DNA of 64,000 nucleotides from Flavobacterium sp. Root935 (GCF_001429295.1 NZ_LMJL01000010.1:578529-642528); one strand, 5' to 3'; shown: positions 15,545-25,024, counted from the first letter of the stretch. A program made the numbers and translations. The notes: generated by a model not told the origin, from the letters alone.

Positions 15545-18229
15545 CTATAAATTATATTTCATCGAAAAGATGATGTATCGGGGCTGTACGGTATATTGAG
15601 AAACTCTTGTAGAGAATTGCGTAAAATTATCATCGTTCAAATATCTTGTATTTAACAAGTTGGTTGCCGAAATTTTATACTCCCATTTACTGTTTTTCTT
15701 TTGATAAATTAAACTGGCACTTAAGAAATCATATTCATTATCGACCGTTTTATCTCCGTTGTAATAATGGTAAAATTCATACTCCGAAACAAAAGAAAAA
15801 CTATCTAAGAAATAGTAATCTAATCGAGCAAATGGTTTATCGGTATAAAATGTAGAGCCGCTATATTTATTCACCAAAAGATTGTAACCAAATTCGATAT
15901 TCGGGAGTTTTTTATAATTTGTTGATGCTCTTACGGTGTAACTCTGCACAAAACTTTCGGTTGTTCTCAATTCGTTATCTTGAATATTATTGAACTTTGA
16001 CCAGTTGATACTCGCACTTGCCGACGCTTTGTAATTTTTTAAAAACGAACGTCCATAAGATCCCATTCCAGAAAAAGTTTCATCGGCTAAATTTGAATTG
16101 TATGGAACTGACGATTGGTTAATTCCATCAAAATCTGCTTTCGTTTTAATAGCATCTACTTTTCTCGTGTAAGTTGCATTGGCAAAAATATTTTCAAAAT
16201 TGAACATATTATACTTGAAATAACGAAGCGAATGCACTTGCGAAGTGGCATTTTCTAAAAATCGATTTCCATGAAACAAATTGCTGTAATTGGACAAAAC
16301 ATAACCTGCTGCCAACTGATTAACATCTGTAAAATCATTGGTTAAAGAGAAATTATAAGTCAATGTTTCTGCCTTTTTAATTTGATATAAAGCAAAGAAA
16401 TCTGGCAGTAATTTGGTAAAACTTTGAGAATAATCGCTTCCTAATTGTCCGTTTGTCATTTGGTAGGAATGCAGGCTGACTCCTGGTGTTAAAGTAAATT
16501 TTCCCGTTAAGATTTTATAATGAAAACCCAGAAAAGCATCATTAAATCTATAATCTACATCATTGTTATTTGCCGAATCATTCAAATCATTCCGTGTTCC
16601 GTTATCCAATATTTGGAAAATATGAGAATTGAAGTTTTGGTACGAATAAGTATTTCCTAAAGTAATATTGATATTGCTTTTTGGCGTTACCATATAATAG
16701 TAATCCAGTTTTGCATCTAGTTTATTGGTTTTTACAAAACGATTTTGATTGTAATCATTTCGATCTTGTTTAACAAATCCTGACAAACTAAAAGGAAGCG
16801 TCGCCAGATTGGCATTGTAAAAAGGATTCTCGTCTTGGTACAAATGCTGCATTTCAAAAGCAAAAATATTTTTATCGCTTTGCGTGTAATACAAACTCAA
16901 GTTCTGATTAATCGAAGTTGGATCTTGTTTTTTTGTTGTAAAAATAGTTTCTGGAGTAGATTGGTTCTGTACAATCTGTTCTCTAAATAAATCTGAATAT
17001 TCTTCTTGTTTGGTCAACTTGGTTAAGATATCATAATCAAACTGAAATTTATCGTTTGGTTTGTAAGTCGAACTTAATTTGAAAAGTCCCAAGTTATTCT
17101 TTTGACTTGTATTTTCGTCTCTTCTTTCCTGATTTCCAGAATTTAAAAATGTAGTCTGAGATTTGGTTTCTAATTCTGTTTTTGAAGTAGAAAGAATTCC
17201 GAAACCACTGATATTCCAAGCTTTATTGACTGAATAAGCAAAGTTTGTTGCACCAAATTTTGTTTCAATTTCTTTAGCGCGATTATTTCGAAGCAATGAA
17301 ATTCCTAAATCGTTTGACGAAACATTAAAACTGCTTCCACCTTTTTTCATTAGATTTTTGAATCCTCCGGTGAACTTAAAATAATCCTGTGCCGTTAAAG
17401 GTAATTCTCCAATATTATTAAAATTGGTAATTAAATTGATGCTGTATTTGGGACTGTAATAAAATAATTTTGGGTTAATTATATAACGGCTGTCTAATTC
17501 TGCAACGCCAATTCCTGCGGTAACATCTCCAAACCAAAAGTTCTTTTTTCCGTCTTTTAGTTTAATATTCATCGCCACATTGTCTTGATCATTTTCCAGA
17601 CCTTTTAATGCGCTGACTTCATTGTAATTTCGTAAAACCTGAATTTTATCAATCGCATCGGCAGGAATATTTTTTACGCCTAATTTGGTATCTCCATCAA
17701 AGAAGTCTTTTCCTTCAACCATCAATTTACTGACTTTTTTTCCTTCCACTTCAATTTCTCCGTCGGTATTTACCTCAACGCCCGGAAGTTTTTTCAAAAC
17801 GTCTTCCAGTTTTTTTTCAGTTCCTGATTTAAAAGAATCTGCGTTATAAACAATCGTATCTCCTTTTATAGAAACGGGCATTTCGCGTACAATTTCAACA
17901 CCTTCCAATTCAATTCCTGCTCCATCCAAAACAATATTTTGGTTTATGTTTTCAGCTTTAGTTGTTACGGCGATTTCTTTTGATTTCATTCCGAGGTAAC
18001 TAACTTTGATTGTATAAGCAGTATTCGGTTTTAAAGTCAGCTGGAATTTTCCTTTATCATTGGTAATTCCGTAAGAGTCCATTGCTTTTGTAGCTGTATT
18101 TACAGCCATAATATTGGCCATCTCCAACGGATTTTTTTGTTCGTCTTGAATAAATCCATCAAAACGAATACTTTGTGAAAAAGAAACAGAAGTAATTAAA
18201 AAAGCTAAGAAAAGATATAATTTGCTCAT
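15545..18229 (-). CDS. outer membrane beta-barrel protein with carboxypeptidase-like regulatory domain (TonB receptor-like)
   Basis: An 894-residue protein with a signal peptide (1-18), then a carboxypeptidase-regulatory-like beta-sandwich (about 20-110) and a plug-like segment (EKKLEDVLKKLPGVEV, GKKVSKLMVEGKDFF, PADAIDKIQVLRNYNEVSAL). A long barrel follows, ending RYIIFSMKYNL. It belongs to the branch of TonB-receptor-like beta-barrels often encoded beside GLPGLI proteins in Flavobacteriia. The GLPGLI gene is 38 bases upstream. The substrate is unknown. Confidence 0.85.
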   Translation of the reverse strand: MSKLYLFLAFLITSVSFSQSIRFDGFIQDEQKNPLEMANIMAVNTATKAMDSYGITNDKGKFQLTLKPNTAYTIKVSYLGMKSKEIAVTTKAENINQNIVLDGAGIELEGVEIVREMPVSIKGDTIVYNADSFKSGTEKKLEDVLKKLPGVEVNTDGEIEVEGKKVSKLMVEGKDFFDGDTKLGVKNIPADAIDKIQVLRNYNEVSALKGLENDQDNVAMNIKLKDGKKNFWFGDVTAGIGVAELDSRYIINPKLFYYSPKYSINLITNFNNIGELPLTAQDYFKFTGGFKNLMKKGGSSFNVSSNDLGISLLRNNRAKEIETKFGATNFAYSVNKAWNISGFGILSTSKTELETKSQTTFLNSGNQERRDENTSQKNNLGLFKLSSTYKPNDKFQFDYDILTKLTKQEEYSDLFREQIVQNQSTPETIFTTKKQDPTSINQNLSLYYTQSDKNIFAFEMQHLYQDENPFYNANLATLPFSLSGFVKQDRNDYNQNRFVKTNKLDAKLDYYYMVTPKSNINITLGNTYSYQNFNSHIFQILDNGTRNDLNDSANNNDVDYRFNDAFLGFHYKILTGKFTLTPGVSLHSYQMTNGQLGSDYSQSFTKLLPDFFALYQIKKAETLTYNFSLTNDFTDVNQLAAGYVLSNYSNLFHGNRFLENATSQVHSLRYFKYNMFNFENIFANATYTRKVDAIKTKADFDGINQSSVPYNSNLADETFSGMGSYGRSFLKNYKASASASINWSKFNNIQDNELRTTESFVQSYTVRASTNYKKLPNIEFGYNLLVNKYSGSTFYTDKPFARLDYYFLDSFSFVSEYEFYHYYNGDKTVDNEYDFLSASLIYQKKNSKWEYKISATNLLNTRYLNDDNFTQFSTRVSQYTVQPRYIIFSMKYNL

Positions 18230-18267
18230 TAAAAGAATACTTAGAATAAATAATAAATGCCAGAAAT

Positions 18268-19152
18268 TTATCTTCCCATTGGAGGTGGCCCGCCGGCGCG
18301 GCCACGGTTCATTTCTCTAAATTCTTCCATTTTTTTAATTACTGTTTCGTCGTAATCTTTTTGAGAAATTACTTTCCCTTTTTTAGAAGGTTTTATTTCT
18401 ACTTTATCCTTTGCATTCAAAACAATTTTAGAACATAAAATAGTTGTTCTTCCATCATTTACTTCCAAAATCAAACCTGGAAGCCCCCAATAATTCTCTG
18501 GTCCTTGGTTTACAGGAATCTCTGGTGTATACCAAGCCGTTACAACAATTTCTTTTGGCATCTCAAAGTTATCCTCAAAATTGGTTTTTGTGTCTCCAGA
18601 AGTCTTCTTTGGTTCTTCTTTTTTATCATCATTATTTTTAGGTCGGAAGTTTCTAAAATCGGTTTTACTTGCTTCTTTTACTGCTGTTGCTTTAAAACAA
18701 TTGTAACCGCCAATTTGTTTGGTTTCCTGCTCTAGCTTCCAGTTTAATTTCGGCAGTGAATCAACAACTAAAAATTCTTTTCCCATAAATTCTTTATCAA
18801 CGGTATACGATTTTGTTTTCACGTCTTTGTAGAAAGTGCCTCCGCCTCCCATGAAAGAGTTCATCATAATGCGCATACCGCCTTGCTGTCCAGGAGCTTC
18901 TAATTTTTCCTCCTCTTTATAAATTGATGCCGATTTATCGAAGTTTAGAATAAATGTTTTCTCCAGCATTTTTTTCATACGCTCTTCCATATTCTTTTGC
19001 ATCTCTGGCGTAATGTCTCTGTTTCCGCGCATTCCTTCAAACTTTGGCGCTTGAGTTTTTGACTCATAAACTGCCATTCCCTGAAAATCTTTTTGAGCTT
19101 GAATTTGTGTACCAACAAGCATCAATGTCATATAAAAAAATATTTTCTTCAT
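18268..19152 (-). CDS. GLPGLI family secreted protein
   Basis: A 294-residue exported protein. The family motif appears exactly in NYWGLPGLILEVNDG. A longer frame opens at 19248, but MKKIFFYMTLMLVGTQIQAQ is a good signal peptide, so I start at 19152. A low-complexity Lys/Asp-rich stretch (NNDDKKEEPKK) precedes the conserved C-terminal half, and the C terminus is Gly/Pro-rich. The function of the family is unknown. The partner barrel gene follows directly and translation is probably coupled by proximity. Confidence 0.88.
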   Translation of the reverse strand: MKKIFFYMTLMLVGTQIQAQKDFQGMAVYESKTQAPKFEGMRGNRDITPEMQKNMEERMKKMLEKTFILNFDKSASIYKEEEKLEAPGQQGGMRIMMNSFMGGGGTFYKDVKTKSYTVDKEFMGKEFLVVDSLPKLNWKLEQETKQIGGYNCFKATAVKEASKTDFRNFRPKNNDDKKEEPKKTSGDTKTNFEDNFEMPKEIVVTAWYTPEIPVNQGPENYWGLPGLILEVNDGRTTILCSKIVLNAKDKVEIKPSKKGKVISQKDYDETVIKKMEEFREMNRGRAGGPPPMGR

Positions 19153-19364
19153 TTCATTTTCTTTAAAAGTGAGTAAATCCGAGAAACTTACAATCAAATG
19201 TATTATTAATTTAAAAGTACTAAAAATTAAATATATTAATAGCCGCACGGCATAGACAGAAGCCCTTATTTTTTAGACTATTAGAATTAAAAAAGGTTTA
19301 AATGCTAAAATTGAACTTCTAATGAGGGATTTTTGTAATTTGCACTCTTGTAAATTTATTTCTA

Positions 19365-20180
19365 ATGCGTGAAACTGTGCAAAAACTTGTATACTATTTA
19401 TTTCTTTTCTGCACTTTTAATGCATTGACTGCTCAGGAAGCCAGCATAAATCCGAAATTAATTTCTCATTATAAAAATGAAGCTGAACAATTTTTAGGAT
19501 ACGATTCTTTTGGTTATTCTTATCAGATAACAAATAATGTTTTTAGTAAAATTAAAGGGAAAGAGATATTTGAATATAAAAATGTTTCTCTCGGAAAAAT
19601 TACAAAAGTCGATTTACAAAATCCGCTGAAAATAGTTTTGTTTTATGAAGACTTTAATAGCGTCGTTTTATTGGATAATCAATTGAATAAAATGACTGAA
19701 ATTAATTTTTCGCAAAATTCAACGCCTATTGTAGTTGCCGGAATCGGGATGTCTACTCAAAATCAATTATGGATTTACAACACTTTAAATCAGCAGATTG
19801 GTCTTTTTGATTATTTAAAAAATGAATATAAAACAGTTTCAATTCCGCTAACAGAGCCTATTAAATATTATCAGACTGATTTTAATACTTTCTATTGGAT
19901 CGACAAAAATAACAACTGGTTTTCTTGTGACATTTTTGGAAAAATTACTTCGTTGGCCAAAATAGAAGACTTTGATAAAATTGAAATAATAAATCCTTCA
20001 CAATATATCTTCAGCAGAGATAGCTTACTTTATTTTAAAGGGATTAATAAAGCAAATCCTGATGTAATTTCTGAGATTAAAATTTTAGAAAAAACCTTTA
20101 CCAATTTTTATTACAAAGACCAAATTTTATCTATTTTTACATCTACAGATATATCAAATTATAAAATCGTAACACCGTAA
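19365..20180 (+). CDS. conserved secreted protein paired with the deoxynucleoside kinase gene
   Basis: A 271-residue product with an N-terminal signal sequence (...CTFNALTAQ). Its body is rich in short beta strands with repeating segments such as KVDLQNPLKIVLFYEDFNSVVLLDNQLN, split here over blades, suggesting a beta-propeller. I do not recognise a named function. Its stop codon overlaps the start of the kinase gene (TAATG at 20178), so the two are translationally coupled, a likely sign of stable operon structure rather than shared function. Confidence 0.7.
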   Translation: MRETVQKLVYYLFLFCTFNALTAQEASINPKLISHYKNEAEQFLGYDSFGYSYQITNNVFSKIKGKEIFEYKNVSLGKITKVDLQNPLKIVLFYEDFNSVVLLDNQLNKMTEINFSQNSTPIVVAGIGMSTQNQLWIYNTLNQQIGLFDYLKNEYKTVSIPLTEPIKYYQTDFNTFYWIDKNNNWFSCDIFGKITSLAKIEDFDKIEIINPSQYIFSRDSLLYFKGINKANPDVISEIKILEKTFTNFYYKDQILSIFTSTDISNYKIVTP

Positions 20181-20794
20181 TGCACATAGCAATAGCAGGA
20201 AACATAGGCGCAGGAAAAACTACTTTGACCAAATTATTAGCGAAACATTTTAAATGGGAACCTCATTATGAAGATGTAGTTGATAATCCGTATTTAGATG
20301 ATTTCTATCATCAGATGGAACGCTGGTCATTTAATCTTCAGATTTATTTCTTGAACAGCCGTTTTCGTCAAGTGCAGCAAATTCGCGAAAGCGGGAAAAA
20401 AATCATTCAAGACAGAACGATTTATGAAGATGCACATATTTTTGCTCCGAACTTATATGCAATGGGTTTGATGACAAGCCGTGATTTTGAAAATTACACT
20501 TCTTTGTTTGAATTAATGGAATCTTTGGTTAAAGCTCCAGATTTGTTGATTTATTTAAGAAGTTCTATTCCGAATTTGGTTGGGCAGATCCATAAACGCG
20601 GACGTGAGTACGAAAACTCAATTTCTATTGATTATTTAAGCCGTTTGAACGAAAGATATGAAGCCTGGATTCAGACTTACACTAAAGGGAAATTATTAAT
20701 TATTGATGTTGACAATATTAATTTTGTTGATAATCCGGAAGACTTAGGAAACATCATTAATCGAATTGATGCTGAATTGAACGGGTTGTTTTAA
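20180..20794 (+). CDS. deoxynucleoside kinase
   Basis: A 204-residue cytoplasmic kinase of the deoxyadenosine/deoxyguanosine kinase family, which salvages deoxynucleosides. The P-loop GNIGAGKTTL is at 7-16, the DRTIYEDAHIFA (DRS-type) motif near 75, and LIYLRSSIPNLVGQIHKRGREYE carries the lid arginines. Length and motifs are normal. A terminator follows at 20826-20860. Confidence 0.9.
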   Translation: MHIAIAGNIGAGKTTLTKLLAKHFKWEPHYEDVVDNPYLDDFYHQMERWSFNLQIYFLNSRFRQVQQIRESGKKIIQDRTIYEDAHIFAPNLYAMGLMTSRDFENYTSLFELMESLVKAPDLLIYLRSSIPNLVGQIHKRGREYENSISIDYLSRLNERYEAWIQTYTKGKLLIIDVDNINFVDNPEDLGNIINRIDAELNGLF

Positions 20795-20825
20795 ACACGA
20801 ATTACACAGATTTACACGAAATAAA

Positions 20826-20860
20826 AAAAGCCTCTAAATAATATTTTTTAGAGGCTTTTC
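20826..20860. terminator. terminator after the deoxynucleoside kinase
   Basis: A 13-bp stem (AAAAGCCTCTAAA / TTTAGAGGCTTTT) is flanked by A and T runs and can serve both strands. Confidence 0.85.
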
Positions 20861-20871
20861 TGTTAATTATG

Positions 20872-20963
20872 ATCCTAACAGGTTTCCAAAACCTGTTAGG
20901 TATTTTTTATTCTCAGCATTTAACTAGATAGATACCTAACAGGTTTTGGAAACCTGTTAGGAT
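20872..20963. repeat. pair of inverted 32-bp palindromic repeats
   Basis: Arms 20872-20903 and 20932-20963 are perfect reverse complements with a 28-base loop. Each arm is itself nearly palindromic (CCTAACAGGTTT, 3 bases, AAACCTGTTAGG). The pair lies between the convergent ends of the kinase and pyrophosphatase genes. It looks like a dispersed REP-like intergenic element; only these two copies are in the window. Confidence 0.88.
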
Positions 20964-20978
20964 AGTGAGTATCATTTT

Positions 20979-23504
20979 TTATTGTGCAGCGTTAATTTTT
21001 GCCTGCACTTCTTCTTCTGTTCCTTCGTAAACTTCTGTAGTTGTTTTACCATTTTCTTTTTTAGTAACAGTTCCAGTCGTTTTTCCGTTTATATTTTTAA
21101 CCTCAACGCGAACCGATTTTCTCTCATAACCAGCATCAGAGTATTTTCCGCTTGCATCAAAATGCGCTAAACATTTAGCCGTTTCTTCTGGAGAACAGCC
21201 TTTTTCTTTGCACATTTTAATACATTCTTCTTTTGTCATTCCAGACATGTCTCCACATTTAGAAACTCCTCCATGCATTTCAGTTTTTGCACAGCAAGAA
21301 GCTGAAGCTGCTATATCTGATGGAGAATGTCCTTCTCCCAAAATTGGTGCAATTACCAATCCAATCAAACAGGTTAACTTAATTAAAATATTCATTGATG
21401 GTCCAGAAGTATCTTTAAATGGATCTCCAACTGTATCTCCAGTAACTGCTGCTTTATGTGCATCAGAGCCTTTATACGTCATTTCGCCATTAATCATAAC
21501 TCCTGCTTCAAAAGATTTTTTAGCATTATCCCAAGCTCCTCCAGCATTGTTTTGAAAAACTGCCCAAAGAACTCCAGAAACGGTAACTCCAGCCATATAT
21601 CCACCTAACATTTCTGCAATTAGCTGGTTGTTATCTCCGTAAACTAATTTTCCAATCAAGACAATTAGAATCGGAAAACCAATTGTCAAAATCCCAGGAA
21701 GCATCATTTCGCGTAAAGCTGCTTTTGTAGAAATCTCCACACATTTTCCATATTCTGGTTTTCCAGTTCCTTCCATAATTCCAGGAATTTCTTTGAACTG
21801 GCGGCGCACTTCGTATACCATATCCATCGCAGCTTTTCCAACAGAATTCATCGCTAAAGCGGAGAAAACCACCGGAATCATTCCGCCGACAAATAACATC
21901 GCTAAAACGGGTGCTTTAAAAATATTAATTCCGTCAATTCCTGTAAAAGTTACATAAGCTGCGAATAATGCTAGTGAAGTTAAAGCTGCAGAAGCAATTG
22001 CAAAACCTTTTCCAGTTGCTGCTGTTGTATTTCCAACAGAATCTAAAATATCAGTTCTCGTACGAACTTCTTTTGGTAATTCGCTCATTTCTGCGATTCC
22101 TCCAGCATTATCAGAAATTGGTCCGAAAGCATCAATTGCTAATTGCATTGCTGTAGTTGCCATCATAGCTGATGCTGCCAATGCCACTCCATAAAATCCC
22201 GCCAAAGCATACGAAATCCAGATTGCTCCAGCGAACAATAATACGGTTGGAAAAGTCGAAATCATTCCAGTTGCCAAACCAGCAATTACATTTGTTCCCG
22301 CACCTGTTGATGATTTTTGAACAATAGCCAAAACTGGTTTTGTTCCTAATCCTGTATAATATTCTGTTACAGATGAAATTGCACCTCCAACAACTAATCC
22401 TACCAAAGTAGCATAGAAAACTCGCAATGATGAAATCGCTTTTGATCCTTCACCAAAAAAGCTCATCTGCATCGTTTCCGGAAGCATATATTGTACTAAA
22501 AAGAAACACGCAACAGCCGTTAAAGCAATCGAAACCCAGTTTCCTATATTTAATGCTTTCTGCACTTGTGCTTCTTTTGCATTGTCATCTGAAATTTTTA
22601 CTAAAAGTGTCCCAATAATTGAGAATATAATTCCGAAACCGGCAATTGCCATTGGAAGCAAAATTGGACCAATTCCCCCAAAAGCATCATTGATACTTCC
22701 GCCCATATCTTTGATCACATAATTCCCTAGCACCATTGCTGCTAAAACAGTTGCTACATACGAACCAAATAAATCGGCTCCCATTCCGGCAACGTCTCCA
22801 ACATTATCTCCCACGTTATCAGCAATTGTTGCAGGATTACGTGGATCGTCTTCTGGAATTCCCGCTTCAACCTTACCAACTAAATCGGCACCAACATCTG
22901 CTGCTTTGGTATAGATTCCGCCTCCAACTCTGGCAAACAAAGCGATTGATTCGGCACCAAGTGAAAATCCAGCTAATGTTTCTAAAACAACTGTCATTGT
23001 TTCGGTGTCTTTCCAAACTCCGTCAGAAAAAAGATTAAAGAAAATGATAAAAAAAGCTGTTAAACCTAAAACGGCTAAACCTGCAACGCCTAAACCCATT
23101 ACGGTTCCGCCTCCAAAAGAAACCTTTAAGGCTTGTGGAAGACTTGTACGCGCAGCTTGAGTAGTTCTAACGTTTGTTTTAGTTGCTATTTTCATTCCTA
23201 TATTTCCCGCATAAGCAGAAAATAAAGCTCCAAAAATAAATGCAATTACGATTAATAAATGTGTTTTTACACCCGGAATAAAAGTAATTCCTGCCAAGGC
23301 TAAACTGGCAATAATTACAAATATGGTTAATAGTTTATATTCGGCTTTTAGGAAGGCTAAGGCTCCTTCGTAGATGTAATCTGAAATCTCTTTCATCTTG
23401 CCATCTCCAGCATCTTGTTTTAAAACCCAAGTCCTTTTTATTCCCATGAAAAGTAATCCTAAAACTGCCATAATAATTGGCAGGTAAATCATAAATGCAT
23501 TCAT
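20979..23504 (-). CDS. hppA: membrane-bound ion-translocating pyrophosphatase with Cys-rich tail
   Basis: An 841-residue integral membrane protein coupling pyrophosphate hydrolysis to H+ or Na+ export. It has many hydrophobic helices, the catalytic loop with YTKAADVGADLVGK, EDDPRNPATIADNVGDNVGD and GMGADLFGSY, and the C-terminal loops GDTVGDPFKDTSGPSMNILIK. Ala in GNTTAATGKG (where K+-independent enzymes have Lys) points to the K+-dependent subfamily. After the last helix a tail of about 115 residues is added, with seven Cys (CCAK, CGDM, MTKEECIKMCKEKGC, AKCLAH) and then a Lys/Thr/Glu-rich end. Such a tail is outside the core family architecture. The soluble pyrophosphatase gene is just upstream, separated by a terminator. 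Confidence 0.93.
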   Translation of the reverse strand: MNAFMIYLPIIMAVLGLLFMGIKRTWVLKQDAGDGKMKEISDYIYEGALAFLKAEYKLLTIFVIIASLALAGITFIPGVKTHLLIVIAFIFGALFSAYAGNIGMKIATKTNVRTTQAARTSLPQALKVSFGGGTVMGLGVAGLAVLGLTAFFIIFFNLFSDGVWKDTETMTVVLETLAGFSLGAESIALFARVGGGIYTKAADVGADLVGKVEAGIPEDDPRNPATIADNVGDNVGDVAGMGADLFGSYVATVLAAMVLGNYVIKDMGGSINDAFGGIGPILLPMAIAGFGIIFSIIGTLLVKISDDNAKEAQVQKALNIGNWVSIALTAVACFFLVQYMLPETMQMSFFGEGSKAISSLRVFYATLVGLVVGGAISSVTEYYTGLGTKPVLAIVQKSSTGAGTNVIAGLATGMISTFPTVLLFAGAIWISYALAGFYGVALAASAMMATTAMQLAIDAFGPISDNAGGIAEMSELPKEVRTRTDILDSVGNTTAATGKGFAIASAALTSLALFAAYVTFTGIDGINIFKAPVLAMLFVGGMIPVVFSALAMNSVGKAAMDMVYEVRRQFKEIPGIMEGTGKPEYGKCVEISTKAALREMMLPGILTIGFPILIVLIGKLVYGDNNQLIAEMLGGYMAGVTVSGVLWAVFQNNAGGAWDNAKKSFEAGVMINGEMTYKGSDAHKAAVTGDTVGDPFKDTSGPSMNILIKLTCLIGLVIAPILGEGHSPSDIAASASCCAKTEMHGGVSKCGDMSGMTKEECIKMCKEKGCSPEETAKCLAHFDASGKYSDAGYERKSVRVEVKNINGKTTGTVTKKENGKTTTEVYEGTEEEVQAKINAAQ

Positions 23505-23559
23505 AATTTTTAATGGTTTTGGTTAATAGTCAACAATCTAACTGAAACGAATTTAAACA

Positions 23560-23592
23560 AAAAAGCAATACTCCTGACGGAGTATTGCTTTT
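23560..23592. terminator. terminator between ppa and hppA
   Basis: A 14-bp stem (AAAAGCAATACTCC / GGAGTATTGCTTTT, 4-base loop) is flanked by A and T runs, so ppa transcripts should mostly end before hppA. Confidence 0.88.
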
Positions 23593-23615
23593 TTTATAAA
23601 ATATAGAACCTTAAA

Positions 23616-24146
23616 TTATTTAATACTAAATAATCCCTCTGGTTTATTTTCAATATCGTTAAAACGTTTTGTACACTCAGCAATAATTTCAAATGCTTCG
23701 TTCACATCTCCCCATCCTTCAACATCTACTTTCTTGTTTTCAAGATCTTTGTAAACTTGGAAGAAATGCTCAATTTCTTTTACTAAGTGAGGGTTGATGT
23801 CTGATAAATCTGTTAATGAATTCCAGATTGGATCTGAAACTGGTACACAAATAATTTTTTCATCTGGTCCTTTATCATCTGCCATATGGAAAACACCAAT
23901 TGGCTTAACTTCCATAACACATCCAGGAAAAGTTGGTTCGTTTACCAAAACTAATACATCAAGAGGATCACCGTCTAAAGCTAAAGTTTCTGGAATAAAT
24001 CCGTAATCTGCTGGGTACATCATTGAAGAGAATAACATTCTGTCGAAACGCATTCTTTTAATTTCAAAATCGTACTCGTATTTATTTCTGCTTCCTCTTG
24101 GTATTTCGATTAATACATCGAAAGTCGTTAATTTGTCTGCGGTCAT
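23616..24146 (-). CDS. ppa: soluble inorganic pyrophosphatase (family I)
   Basis: A 176-residue cytoplasmic enzyme hydrolysing pyrophosphate with Mg2+. Motifs are IEIPRGSRNKYEYD at the N terminus, the substrate segment YPADYGFIPET, and the metal-binding signature DGDPLDVLV. Length matches bacterial family I enzymes. It neighbours the membrane pyrophosphatase gene, so two enzymes with different energetic outcomes for the same substrate are encoded side by side. Confidence 0.96.
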   Translation of the reverse strand: MTADKLTTFDVLIEIPRGSRNKYEYDFEIKRMRFDRMLFSSMMYPADYGFIPETLALDGDPLDVLVLVNEPTFPGCVMEVKPIGVFHMADDKGPDEKIICVPVSDPIWNSLTDLSDINPHLVKEIEHFFQVYKDLENKKVDVEGWGDVNEAFEIIAECTKRFNDIENKPEGLFSIK

Positions 24147-24257
24147 TTTCGTTTTTTATTGTTTCTATAATTTCGGTTGCAAAAATAACTAAAGAATCCA
24201 GTTTTACAATAAAAAACAAGGTTAAATTATCCTCATTAGAGTTTAAAAAACAAGCAT

Positions 24258-24857
24258 TTAATAGGTAATTTTTCTGTTTCGCTTATTTAGGTAGTAATGC
24301 CAGAGCAAATAGGTTGCATACGATCGATAAGGACTCCATTGTTCGGCATGAATTTCCATTTCTTGTTTATCGTGTATATTCAACAATTCTTTAATGGTAT
24401 TTACGACTGCAATATCTCCTAACGGAATCAAATCTGGCTGTTGAAGACAGAACATTAAATAAATATCTATTGTCCAGTTTCCGATGCCTTTTAGTTTTAT
24501 AAGTTCTTCGCGGACTTCCTTTGCTGATTTTGAAGCCAAACTTTCAACATCTAATTCTTTGTTTAAAATCGCTTCGGCTAAAATCTTAATGTATTTTGTT
24601 TTCTGACGGCTGACACCAAGATTTCTATATTCTTCATCAGAAAGGACAGCCATAGTTTCTGGATTACAAGTAGTATATGCTTTAATTTTTAAGAATGTGG
24701 CTTTCGCCGAATCTATGGAAACCTGCTGTTCGAGGATTAATAAAACCAAAGTCTCAAATCCCTGAGGTCGTTTCGGAATTGCCGGAAGTCCATACTTCTC
24801 GATTATCTCTCGAAATATTGGATTTTTATTGATTAGAAAATCGATGGCTTCCTGCAT
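24258..24857 (-). CDS. DNA-3-methyladenine glycosylase-type repair enzyme (HhH-GPD)
   Basis: A 199-residue protein of the HhH-GPD superfamily, AlkA-like, that removes alkylated bases from DNA. It has LILEQQVSIDSAKATF in the N-terminal helical part, the helix-hairpin-helix LIKLKGIGNWTIDIYL near 120-135, and the catalytic Asp in PLGDIAVV. It lacks the N-terminal TATA-like domain of E. coli AlkA and any Fe-S cluster cysteines. It is the first gene of its own unit. Confidence 0.85.
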   Translation of the reverse strand: MQEAIDFLINKNPIFREIIEKYGLPAIPKRPQGFETLVLLILEQQVSIDSAKATFLKIKAYTTCNPETMAVLSDEEYRNLGVSRQKTKYIKILAEAILNKELDVESLASKSAKEVREELIKLKGIGNWTIDIYLMFCLQQPDLIPLGDIAVVNTIKELLNIHDKQEMEIHAEQWSPYRSYATYLLWHYYLNKRNRKITY

Positions 24858-24994
24858 GGTTTTGATTTAAGTCTATTCAAAATTAAAGAAAAAAGAATTT
24901 CGCAGGTATAAAGTTTTTTCACGCAGATTTTGCAGATTTAAACAGATTTTTAAATTTAGCAGAAATTACAAATCTGCAAAATCAGTGTCAAACA

Positions 24995-25024
24995 AAAAAG
25001 CCGCAAAGATTTAAACCTTTGCGA
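24995..25024 (-). terminator. terminator after the DUF5686 gene
   Basis: Stem CGCAAAG / CTTTGCG (25002-25008 with 25017-25023) is followed on the minus strand by a T run. A low-complexity stretch with repeated GCAGATTT words lies beyond it. Confidence 0.65.

Noticed and set aside
21208..21555. 115-residue plus-strand ORF inside hppA
   Set aside because: It is antisense to a conserved coding region and shows no family features. It is a shadow of the pyrophosphatase frame.
24890..24990. Repeated GCAGATTT words resembling a short tandem array
   Set aside because: The repeats are few, irregular and without constant spacing. Best seen as ordinary low-complexity spacer.
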